From the NCBI GenBank assembly GCA_020634215.1, contig JACKCD010000058.1, positions 1 to 36,589 of the forward strand: a stretch of 36,589 nucleotides of DNA. Direction: 5' to 3'. A model generated the notes under the pieces. That model saw only the letters and a program-made list of their open reading frames with translations, ran no database searches and was not told the origin of the DNA. Below, in pieces: positions 8,337 to 15,802 of this stretch. The stretch comes from Ardenticatenaceae bacterium. GTDB lineage: Bacteria; Chloroflexota; Anaerolineae; Promineifilales; Promineifilaceae. The position numbers and the translations under genes are program-made. The stretch's first letter is position 1. Every line of letters starts with the position of its first letter.

Positions 8337-9312
8337 TCGTTAGGAATTCATGGTACCAGGCAAGGGTTTGGTGGAGGCCGCTTTCGAGGGTGTGCTGTAG
8401 TTCCCAGCCAAGGATGCGGCCGGCTTTGTCGGAGCAGAGGTATTGGTCTTGGATTTCGTTGCTGGCTTCGTTGCGGATGATGGGCTGTAGGTGGGGGTGG
8501 TCGGAAAGGTGGATGATGGTGTTTACGATGTCGAGGGCAGAAACGGCCGTTTCCGCCCCAAAATTAAACGCCTCCCCCCGCACCTCTGGCCGGTTCAACT
8601 GCTGCCCAATCAGCAAATAGCCGCGCACCACATCCTCCACATAAATATAATCCCGCTTGGCCTGCCCGTCGGAGCGAATGATAGGGGCTTGCCCATAAAA
8701 AAGATTACGAATCGTCCCCGGCACAATCCGGTTCCAGTTCAAATCGCCGCCACCGTACAAATTGGCGCAGCGCGTCACCGCCACCGGCAGCCCATAGCTG
8801 TGGGCATAGCTGCGGGCAATCAGGTCGGCGCAGCTTTTGGAAACATCATAGGGGTGCTGCCCCAGCAGTGGCACCTCTTCGGTGTAGGGCAGCAGAGTGG
8901 GTTGTTCACCATAAGCATGGTTGCTGCTGGCAACAACCACCCGTTGGATGGCTGGGCTGCGCCGCGCCGCTTCCAGCACCATCCACGTACCGCGCACGTT
9001 GGCTTCAAACGTTGCCAACGGGGCGCGATTGGCAATGCCGACAATGGTTTGCGCCGCCAGATGATAGATAGTGTCTACCTGATACTCTGCCAGCAGCCGT
9101 TCCAGCAGGTGAAAATCCACAATGTCGCCATGCACCACGTCAATCTGCTCCGTGAGACCCGTGCGGACAAGCTGGGATTGGGCGACCCCGTCCCGAATGA
9201 GGCCAACCACATGCGCTCCTCGCTCTAGCAATGCCTGGGTGAGCCAGAAGCCAAGCAGCCCAGTGCAGCCAGTGATGAGGACGGTTTTGTCTTGCCAGAA
9301 TTCCGTTTCCAA
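8326..9312 (-). CDS. rfbG: CDP-glucose 4,6-dehydratase-like enzyme
   Basis: A 328-residue extended SDR that should convert CDP-D-glucose to CDP-4-keto-6-deoxy-D-glucose using bound NAD. The frame is open to 9414, but the upstream part is translated repeat sequence. The TTG at 9312 places residues ETEFWQDKTVLITG where family members start, with GGAG 11 nt before it. Motifs: TGCTGLLG at 14-21, and HPYDVSKSCADLI with catalytic Y155/K159. The stretch RCANLYGGGDLNWNRIVPG is characteristic of RfbG-type dehydratases. The cytidylyltransferase gene lies just upstream on the same strand. The C-terminal half (RDYIYVEDVV) is closer to general epimerases, so a related dehydratase specificity is possible. 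Confidence 0.8.
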   Translation of the reverse strand: METEFWQDKTVLITGCTGLLGFWLTQALLERGAHVVGLIRDGVAQSQLVRTGLTEQIDVVHGDIVDFHLLERLLAEYQVDTIYHLAAQTIVGIANRAPLATFEANVRGTWMVLEAARRSPAIQRVVVASSNHAYGEQPTLLPYTEEVPLLGQHPYDVSKSCADLIARSYAHSYGLPVAVTRCANLYGGGDLNWNRIVPGTIRNLFYGQAPIIRSDGQAKRDYIYVEDVVRGYLLIGQQLNRPEVRGEAFNFGAETAVSALDIVNTIIHLSDHPHLQPIIRNEASNEIQDQYLCSDKAGRILGWELQHTLESGLHQTLAWYHEFLTNGG

Positions 9313-9341
9313 AATGCCGTAGTCTCCATCAGAATATAATT

Positions 9342-9368
9342 TCACGCAAAGGCGCAAAGACGCAAAGG
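9342..9368. repeat. CGCAAAG repeat (family C), single arm
   Basis: Three tandem 8-mers, ACGCAAAG, GCGCAAAG, ACGCAAAG. Only one arm is present; the full inverted form is at 27180-27233. It lies directly upstream of the dehydratase start. Confidence 0.6.
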
Positions 9369-9389
9369 GAAGGGATGTTTGCGAAAAAT

Positions 9390-9441
9390 TGGAGATTGGG
9401 GATTGGAGATTCACAATCTCTCATCTCCAATCTCTAATCTC
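9390..9441. repeat. Heptad inverted repeat, family B (copy 1)
   Basis: GAGATTG-type 7-mers form the left arm (from 9391) and CAATCTC-type 7-mers the right arm (to 9441), with a short loop near 9412. It sits between two co-directional minus-strand genes, beside the single-arm family C repeat. Confidence 0.8.
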
Positions 9442-9464
9442 CGCAATAGCAGTTAAAGGCACAT

Positions 9465-10256
9465 TTAATCCTCCCACACCTTCCAGGGGGGATTTTGCTG
9501 CCAAATTTTTTCCAGCGTCATGGTGTCTTTCATGGTGTTCATGGATTGCCAAAAGCCGTGATGACGATAGATCATGAGTTGCTGCTGCGCCGCCAGACGG
9601 GGGAGAATTTCGGTTTCGAGGTTCACATCGTCACCGTCGGCCATCATGTCGAGGACAGGTTTTTCAAAGAGCATGAAGCCGCCGTTGATCCAGTGGGGCA
9701 GCTTGGGGCGTTCAACAAAGCCGGAAACCAGCCCGCTGTCGTCGGCTTCAACCACGCCGTATTGCAGTTCGACCTGAACGGCCGTTACTGTCGCCAACTT
9801 CCCATGCCGCAAATGAAAATCAACCAGCGCCGTCAAATCCACGTCGCTCACGTCATCGCCATAGGCCACAAAAAAGCGGTCGCCGGGCAGATAGTCGGCC
9901 ACCATCGCAATGCGCGTTCCTTTTTCCGTGTGCAGCCCCGTTTCCACCAGCGACACCTGCCACTCTGGGTGGGTGGGCTGGCTGCGTAGCACCGCTGCCG
10001 CCTCGCCGTTGCCGCCCAGCCGCAGCGTCAAATCCCGCGCCAGCGGTTCATAATCAAGAAAATATTGCTTTACGTCCTGGGAGCGATACCCCAGCGTTAG
10101 CACAAATTCGTTAAACCCATGCGCCGAGAAAATTCGCATGACGTGCCACAAAATCGGCCGGCCGCCAATTTGCACCAGCTCCTTTTTAGTGGCCGTGCTG
10201 CCGCGCATTCGCGTGCCTTGTCCGCCACAGAGGATGACGACGGGGATGTTGTCCAT
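9465..10256 (-). CDS. rfbF: Glucose-1-phosphate cytidylyltransferase
   Basis: A 263-residue nucleotidyltransferase making CDP-D-glucose from CTP and glucose 1-phosphate, the first step to CDP-linked dideoxysugars. It starts with the sugar-nucleotidyltransferase signature (LCGGQGTRM, 9-17) followed by a conserved Lys at 25 and IGGRPILWHVM at 30-40. YGDDVSDVDL supplies the metal-binding Asp pair and INGGFMLFE and YRHHGFWQSMNT are typical of RfbF. The usual RPKPM segment is TKKEL here, keeping the central Lys. The next gene downstream is the CDP-glucose dehydratase, so the two form a pathway pair. A family A repeat lies immediately upstream of the start. Confidence 0.9.
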   Translation of the reverse strand: MDNIPVVILCGGQGTRMRGSTATKKELVQIGGRPILWHVMRIFSAHGFNEFVLTLGYRSQDVKQYFLDYEPLARDLTLRLGGNGEAAAVLRSQPTHPEWQVSLVETGLHTEKGTRIAMVADYLPGDRFFVAYGDDVSDVDLTALVDFHLRHGKLATVTAVQVELQYGVVEADDSGLVSGFVERPKLPHWINGGFMLFEKPVLDMMADGDDVNLETEILPRLAAQQQLMIYRHHGFWQSMNTMKDTMTLEKIWQQNPPWKVWED

Positions 10257-10259
10257 ATC

Positions 10260-10326
10260 GGTAATTGATCAGTAATCAGTGACCAGTAATCAGTAATCAG
10301 CCAGGTCACTGATTACCGATTACCGA

Positions 10327-10340
<14 letters not shown>
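10260..10340. repeat. Heptad inverted repeat, family A (copy 2)
   Basis: 7-mers of the GTAATCA/GACCA type on the left pair with TGATTAC/CGATTAC on the right. It overlaps the end of mtnA: the last three residues (S-N-Q) and the TAA stop of MtnA are read from the right arm. Confidence 0.85.
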
Positions 10341-11379
<1,039 letters not shown>

Positions 11380-11395
11380 GGAAATCTCCTCGAAG

Positions 11396-11457
11396 AATAG
11401 GACGCAGATTTACCTGATTTTCCTGATCAAGCTCATCAGGTAAATCTGCGTCCTATT
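11396..11457 (+). repeat. Long inverted repeat, family D (copy 1)
   Basis: Perfect arms of 23 bp (11396-11418 and 11435-11457) with core GGACGCAGATTTACCTGAT, followed by a run of T. By shape it is a plus-strand terminator, but no plus-strand gene precedes it: it stands in the divergent gap between mtnA and yvcK, 17 bp from the mtnA start. Confidence 0.9.
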
Positions 11458-11513
11458 TTTTATTTTTCCAGCTTGGGATCATAACACAGCCCCAAATGGA
11501 CTGCCAGCCGCTT

Positions 11514-11543
11514 TTGACGGGGCGCGGCGGGGGGTGCTATACT
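11514..11543 (+). promoter_or_regulatory. Sigma-70-type promoter for yvcK
   Basis: TTGACG (11514-11519) is followed after 18 bp by TATACT (11538-11543), preceded by an extended -10 TG (TGCTATACT). The same TGCTATACT string stands in front of the acyl-CoA synthetase gene at 29801-29809. Confidence 0.55.
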
Positions 11544-11568
11544 GCGGAGGAGTGGCGTGTGGGGCGTT

Positions 11569-11619
11569 GGGAGTAGGGTGTAGCTAATACACCTTACTCC
11601 CTACACCCCACTCCCTACA
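11569..11619. repeat. Heptad inverted repeat, family G
   Basis: Left arm GGGAGTA-GGGTGTA (11569-11582) pairs with TACACCT-TACTCCC (11588-11601) with one G:T pair. The right side then continues in the same 7-nt register (TACACCC, CACTCCC). It lies in the leader of yvcK. Confidence 0.75.
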
Positions 11620-11637
11620 ACAAAAAAAGGCTTGCCA

Positions 11638-12645
11638 ATGATGTATGATGTAAACAATGGAAAAGAGACGCCGCGTATTGTGGCAATTGGCGGTGGGACG
11701 GGGATGCCGGGGTTGCTGCGGGGGTTGACGGCGTATACGCATAATATAACGGCCGTTGTCACCGTAGCCGATGATGGGGGGAGCAGCGGGCGACTGCGGC
11801 GGGAGCTGGGGCTGCTGCCACCGGGGGACTTTCGCAACAACATGGCCGCGCTGTCGCGGGATGAGGCGTTGATGACGCAACTGCTGCAATATCGCTTCGG
11901 TAGCAGCGTCAGCGGTGGGGACGAAAACGGTGCGCCGGGTGATTTACGGGGTCATGCTTTTGGTAATTTGCTGCTGGCGGCACTGGCGGGAATTACGGGC
12001 AGCTTTGATGAGGCACTGCTGGCGGCGCAGCGGGTGCTGGCAATGCGGGGACGGGTGGTGCCTTCGACGTTGGAGCATGTGACGCTGGTGGCGGAGGTGT
12101 TGGTGGCGCGGGGCGGGGAAACGGCCGTTCTTGAGCGCGTGGTCGGTGAGTCAGCCATTCCCAAAGCGGGTGGCAAAATTCAGCGTGTGGATTTGGAGCC
12201 AGCCAACGTGCGGGCTTACCCTCCCGCCCTACGCGCCATTTTTCAGGCCGACCTCATTGTGATGGGACCGGGCAGCCTTTACACCAGCATCTTGCCCAAC
12301 TTGCTCATTAGTGATTTGGCCGAGGCGTTGAAACATGCTCGCGCCCCCAAAGTGTATGTGTGCAATTTGGCAACCCAGCCAGGCGAAACTGACGACTACA
12401 CGGTGGCGGATCACGTTCATGCGCTGCTGGATCACATTCCGGCCGGCTGTTTGGATATGGTGTTAGCCAATGATAACCTTTCTTTGGCGGCTGATGTGGG
12501 GGGCGGGCGCACCGTGTTTGTCCAGCCTGTTGCCCCGCGTGGGGCGGTGCGGCTGGTGACGGCAGACTTGGTGGATGAAAAACGGCCGTGGCGGCACGAC
12601 AGTCAAAAAGTGGCAAAACGGGTTATGGAGTTGTTAACTTCTTAA
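11638..12645 (+). CDS. yvcK: YvcK/CofD-family gluconeogenesis factor
   Basis: A 335-residue cytoplasmic protein of the YvcK group (UDP-sugar-binding regulators needed for growth on gluconeogenic carbon and for cell-wall precursor control; CofD-like fold). ATG 11638 is preferred over TTG 11632 because AAGG lies 7 nt upstream. Hallmarks: AIGGGTG (16-22), ADDGGSSGRLR (44-54), PPGDFRN (61-67), a GHAFGNLLLAAL stretch and MGPGSLYTSILPNLL near the middle. It is followed by gap on the same strand, which fits a role in switching between glycolysis and gluconeogenesis. In Firmicutes it usually sits with rapZ (yvcJ) and whiA, which are absent here. Confidence 0.93.
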   Translation: MMYDVNNGKETPRIVAIGGGTGMPGLLRGLTAYTHNITAVVTVADDGGSSGRLRRELGLLPPGDFRNNMAALSRDEALMTQLLQYRFGSSVSGGDENGAPGDLRGHAFGNLLLAALAGITGSFDEALLAAQRVLAMRGRVVPSTLEHVTLVAEVLVARGGETAVLERVVGESAIPKAGGKIQRVDLEPANVRAYPPALRAIFQADLIVMGPGSLYTSILPNLLISDLAEALKHARAPKVYVCNLATQPGETDDYTVADHVHALLDHIPAGCLDMVLANDNLSLAADVGGGRTVFVQPVAPRGAVRLVTADLVDEKRPWRHDSQKVAKRVMELLTS

Positions 12646-12725
12646 AATCATGCCACAATAGTGATGTTTGGAACTTTTCCCCTTTCCCACGCACTGTATG
12701 ATTACAAACTAGGTACCTGTTGGCT

Positions 12726-12751
12726 TTTGTTCCGGGTTTTCTGGGAACAAA
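12726..12751. promoter_or_regulatory. Inverted repeat in the gap leader (candidate operator)
   Basis: TTTGTTCC (12726-12733) and GGAACAAA (12744-12751) form an 8-bp inverted repeat with a 10-nt spacer, 37 bp before the gap start codon. It could be a regulator site or an mRNA hairpin. No specific regulator is implied. Confidence 0.4.
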
Positions 12752-12787
12752 CGACGGGATACACACTTCTAACGAAAGGAGTTTAGA

Positions 12788-13786
12788 ATGACGATTAAAA
12801 TTGGGATTAACGGATTTGGCCGGATTGGCCGTTTGGTTTTCCGCCGGTCTTGTGAGATTGAAGGCGTAGAAGTTGTTGGGATCAATGACTTGATTGATGT
12901 GGATTATATCGCCTATATGCTGAAATATGATTCGACGCATGGGCGGTTTAAGGGGACAGTGGATGTACAGGATGGGAATTTGGTGGTTAACGGCCGTTCC
13001 ATTCGCGTCACCGCCGAACGTGACCCCAAAAATCTGAAGTGGGACGAGGTTGGAGCAGAATATGTCCTCGAATCTACTGGGCTTTTCCTGACTGATGACA
13101 AAGCCCGCGCCCACATTGAGGCCGGTGCCAAGCGCGTGGTCATGTCTGCCCCGTCCAAGGATGCCACCCCGATGTTTGTCATGGGTGTCAACCACAAAAC
13201 CTATGCCGGGCAAGATATTGTCTCCAATGCCTCCTGCACCACCAACTGTCTGGCTCCGCTGGCAAAGGTGCTGAACGACAGCTTTGGCATCAAAGATGGG
13301 TTGATGACGACGGTTCATGCGACCACCGCCACGCAAAAGACGGTGGATGGCCCTTCTTCTAAAGATTGGCGCGGTGGCCGTGGTGCTGGGCAGAACATCA
13401 TTCCGTCGTCTACGGGTGCGGCCAAGGCGGTGGGCAAGGTGATTCCGGAGTTAAACGGCCGTTTAACCGGCATGTCCTTCCGCGTACCCACCCCCAACGT
13501 CTCCGTCGTAGATTTAACGGTTAATCTGGCAACCCCCGCTTCCTATGACCAAATCAAAGCCGCCATGAAAGCTGCCTCTGAAGGGGAATTGGCCGGTATT
13601 TTGGGCTACACCGAAGAAGCCGTTGTCTCCAACGACTTTCTCGGCGAAACTTGCACCTCCGTTTTTGATGCCGAGGCTGGTATTGCCCTCACCGACACCT
13701 TTGTCAAAGTTGTCGCTTGGTACGACAACGAATGGGGCTACTCCTGCAAATGCCTTGATTTGATGAAGCATATGGCGACTGTCTAA
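12788..13786 (+). CDS. gap: Glyceraldehyde-3-phosphate dehydrogenase, type I
   Basis: A 332-residue glycolytic/gluconeogenic enzyme. The NAD fold starts INGFGRIGR at 7-15; N33/D34 after the second strand is compatible with NAD preference. The catalytic Cys is C150 in SNASCTTNC and the partner His is H177 in VHATT. AAGGAG sits 8 nt before the ATG. Two copies of the genome palindrome are read here in the NGR frame, at residues 68-70 and again in the conserved PELNGRLTG segment, where GAPDHs usually have NGK or NGR; the enzyme is therefore not disturbed. The upstream neighbour is the gluconeogenesis factor YvcK. Confidence 0.97.
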   Translation: MTIKIGINGFGRIGRLVFRRSCEIEGVEVVGINDLIDVDYIAYMLKYDSTHGRFKGTVDVQDGNLVVNGRSIRVTAERDPKNLKWDEVGAEYVLESTGLFLTDDKARAHIEAGAKRVVMSAPSKDATPMFVMGVNHKTYAGQDIVSNASCTTNCLAPLAKVLNDSFGIKDGLMTTVHATTATQKTVDGPSSKDWRGGRGAGQNIIPSSTGAAKAVGKVIPELNGRLTGMSFRVPTPNVSVVDLTVNLATPASYDQIKAAMKAASEGELAGILGYTEEAVVSNDFLGETCTSVFDAEAGIALTDTFVKVVAWYDNEWGYSCKCLDLMKHMATV

Positions 13787-13789
13787 AGC

Positions 13790-13868
13790 GAGAGATTAGA
13801 GATTGGGAGATTGGAGATTGATTGACATCGGTAGTGCAGTAATCTCCAATCTCTAATCGCCAATCCCC
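13790..13868. repeat. Heptad inverted repeat, family B (copy 2)
   Basis: GAGATTA/GAGATTG 7-mers (13791-13820) pair with AATCTCC/AATCTCT 7-mers (13841-13857), with a central loop of about 20 nt. It fills the gap between gap and the MazG-like gene and ends 8 bp before the next ATG. Confidence 0.85.
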
Positions 13869-13875
13869 ACTTTTT

Positions 13876-14181
13876 ATGGAACTCAAAGAGCTAGAAGCCC
13901 GAATGCACGCCTTTGTTGCCAGCAAGGGGTGGTATGCGCCCGATTCGCCTAAGGCGCAAACGCCGCGCAATTTGGCGGCATCGCTGGCAATTGAGGCGGC
14001 GGAGGTGCTGGAGCATTTTCAATGGCGGGAAGAGGCAGCCGACCGCGAAGCGTTAGCGGGAGAGTTGGCGGATGTAGCACTTTATTTGCTCCAGCTTGCC
14101 AGCGTGACGGGCATTGATTTGGAGGGGGCGATTTTGGCAAAGTTGGCGCTAAACCAGACGCGGGAATGGCCTGATCCATGA
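13876..14181 (+). CDS. MazG-like nucleotide pyrophosphohydrolase
   Basis: A 101-residue all-alpha NTP pyrophosphatase of the MazG/RS21-C6 type, which removes pyrophosphate from (often non-canonical) dNTPs. The metal-binding pattern is present: LAIEAAEVLEHFQW with E40 and E43, then GELADVALYLL with E63 and D66. The length is right for the single-domain family. There is no clear Shine-Dalgarno because the family B repeat ends directly before the ATG. The stop overlaps the start of the metallophosphoesterase gene by 4 nt (ATGA), so the two are probably translationally coupled. Confidence 0.88.
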   Translation: MELKELEARMHAFVASKGWYAPDSPKAQTPRNLAASLAIEAAEVLEHFQWREEAADREALAGELADVALYLLQLASVTGIDLEGAILAKLALNQTREWPDP

Positions 14182-14834
14182 GGGTTTTGGCGGTTAGCGA
14201 TTTGGTGGTGGATCATTTGTATGTGTCGGATGTCCACAAGAAATACCCAGAGGTGGGGTTGCTGATTGGGTGTGGGGATTTGCCGTTTTATTATCTGGAG
14301 TTTTTGATTTCGGCGTTTAATGTGCCGCTGGTGTATGTGCGGGGGAACCATGATGATCGGCTGCAGTATGCGGCGGATGGACGGGTGCTGGACCATGTGC
14401 CGGGGGGCATTGACTTGCATGGCAAAGCGGTGGAATTTAAGGGGGTGCTGCTGGCGGGGTTAGAAGGCTCGATGCGGTATAGTGCGGAACGGCCGTTTAT
14501 GTACACCGACTCCGAAATGAGGCGAGAAATGCTGCCCCTGTTTACCCGGCTGCTGTGGAACAAGATCAAATACGGCCGTTACCTCGACATTTTGGTCACC
14601 CATTCTCCTCCCTTTGGCATCCATGACCGCCCAGACCGACCCCATACGGGCTTCAGGGTCTTTCTCTCCTTTTTACACGCCTTTAAGCCTCGCTATATGC
14701 TCCACGGCCACATTCACATTCACCGCCAGCGCGACCAACATATTACCCAGTTTGAAGAGACGACGATTATCAACGTCTACCCCTATTATTTGTTTGATGA
14801 CCCGTTTGGGTTGATGGAAAACGGCCGTTTTTAG
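14178..14834 (+). CDS. Calcineurin-like metallophosphoesterase
   Basis: A 218-residue phosphoesterase with the two-metal fold: D8 in SDLV, D34 in GCGDLP, RGNHDD (55-60), VTHSPPFG and the closing HGHIH. The His usually found two residues after the first Asp (DxH) is not there (D-L-V), a variation seen in some subfamilies, so metal geometry may differ. Substrate unknown. It overlaps the MazG-like gene by 4 nt, so a shared role in nucleotide or cyclic-nucleotide clean-up is possible. Two palindromes lie inside the gene and a third forms its end: the last residues E-N-G-R-F and the stop are read from AAAACGGCCGTTTTTAG. Confidence 0.88.
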   Translation: MRVLAVSDLVVDHLYVSDVHKKYPEVGLLIGCGDLPFYYLEFLISAFNVPLVYVRGNHDDRLQYAADGRVLDHVPGGIDLHGKAVEFKGVLLAGLEGSMRYSAERPFMYTDSEMRREMLPLFTRLLWNKIKYGRYLDILVTHSPPFGIHDRPDRPHTGFRVFLSFLHAFKPRYMLHGHIHIHRQRDQHITQFEETTIINVYPYYLFDDPFGLMENGRF

Positions 14835-14858
14835 AGCTAGACAAAACGGCCGTTTTCC
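14818..14858. repeat. Pair of 14-bp palindromes between convergent genes
   Basis: AAAACGGCCGTTTT occurs at 14818-14831 and again at 14843-14856, 25 bp apart, across the junction of two convergent genes. The first copy overlaps the stop of the phosphoesterase; the second precedes the stop of the minus-strand FAD subunit. Each could fold into a short hairpin with a T tail on both strands, so the pair may also work as a bidirectional terminator. Confidence 0.6.
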
Positions 14859-14869
14859 AACCTCCGCAA

Positions 14870-15802
14870 TCAGTCAGCCAACGCCAATTCCATCGCCGTT
14901 AGCAACGTGCCAACCAGCATCTCCACTTTCCACGCCGCTTGCGGCAGCGGGTTGGCTCCTGCGGCCGACAGGTGCGCCGCCTGTTCCAGCGTCGCCTGTG
15001 TTGCTGGTTTGCCCAGCAAAGCCGCCTCCACATTCGGCAGCCGCATCGGAATTTGCGAGATACCACCCGCGCCAATCCCTGCTGCCGCTATCGCCCCATC
15101 CCGCACCACCAAACGCACCGAACATTCGACAATCGGCCACTCCGCTTCAAAACGGCTCATCGAACGGAAGTAGGCCGTCTTTTCGCCAACAACGGGCGCA
15201 GGTAACGTCACATGCGTCAAAATCTCATTCTGGTGCAGCAAATGATCGCGGTCATGCTGCGAACCGTCGCCATACAAGTCGGCAATGGGCATTTCGCGCT
15301 CTGTGGTTCTGACGTGGGCATCATACGCCAACAACGCCGCCGCCAACGTGGATGGATGGGGATGAGCGCAGCCGCCGTGATCAAAAATTACCCCATTAGG
15401 ATGATGACCATCGCGTCCGCCGCAAACCGCATCCCCCTTTTTGGTGCAGGGCAGTTGCGGATGCCGGTAATACCAGCAGCGGGTGCGCTGGAGCAGGCTG
15501 CCGCCAAACGTGGCCGCCCAGCGAATTTGCGGCGTGGCTAACCCATTGGCCGCTTTTGCCAACGCCCCATACCCTTTGGCAGTGATGGGGTTTTGCCCCA
15601 CCGCATCAATCGTTGCCATCGCTCCAATGGTGGTTGTGCCGTCGGCGTTTTGGGTGATGTCGGTGTAGGGCAGCTTGTGAATGTCAATGATGGGGCCAGA
15701 GGAAACGCCCAGCCGATAGCGGTCGTGTAAATCGGTGCCACCGGCGCGGATTTCACCCACTGCCCCCTTGATCTCTTCTGGTTTTGTAATCAGCGTTAGC
15801 AT
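14870..15802 (-). CDS. Molybdenum hydroxylase, FAD-binding subunit
   Basis: A 310-residue FAD subunit of a xanthine dehydrogenase-family enzyme, passing electrons from the Fe-S centres to the acceptor. FAD-binding RAGGTDL (19-25) and ATFGGSL (97-103) are present. Four cysteines at 109, 119, 127 and 145, in a RTRCWYY...C...C pattern, recall the PaoB/YagS branch, where the FAD subunit carries an additional 4Fe-4S cluster; that cluster is inferred. The start codon overlaps the stop of the large subunit (TAATG on the minus strand), showing tight coupling. The gene is last in the TetR-large subunit-FAD unit. Confidence 0.9.
   Translation of the reverse strand: MLTLITKPEEIKGAVGEIRAGGTDLHDRYRLGVSSGPIIDIHKLPYTDITQNADGTTTIGAMATIDAVGQNPITAKGYGALAKAANGLATPQIRWAATFGGSLLQRTRCWYYRHPQLPCTKKGDAVCGGRDGHHPNGVIFDHGGCAHPHPSTLAAALLAYDAHVRTTEREMPIADLYGDGSQHDRDHLLHQNEILTHVTLPAPVVGEKTAYFRSMSRFEAEWPIVECSVRLVVRDGAIAAAGIGAGGISQIPMRLPNVEAALLGKPATQATLEQAAHLSAAGANPLPQAAWKVEMLVGTLLTAMELALAD

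Noticed and set aside
12668..12702. TTGGAA with TATGAT as promoter of gap
   Set aside because: The spacer is 23 bp; the hexamers match but not the geometry.
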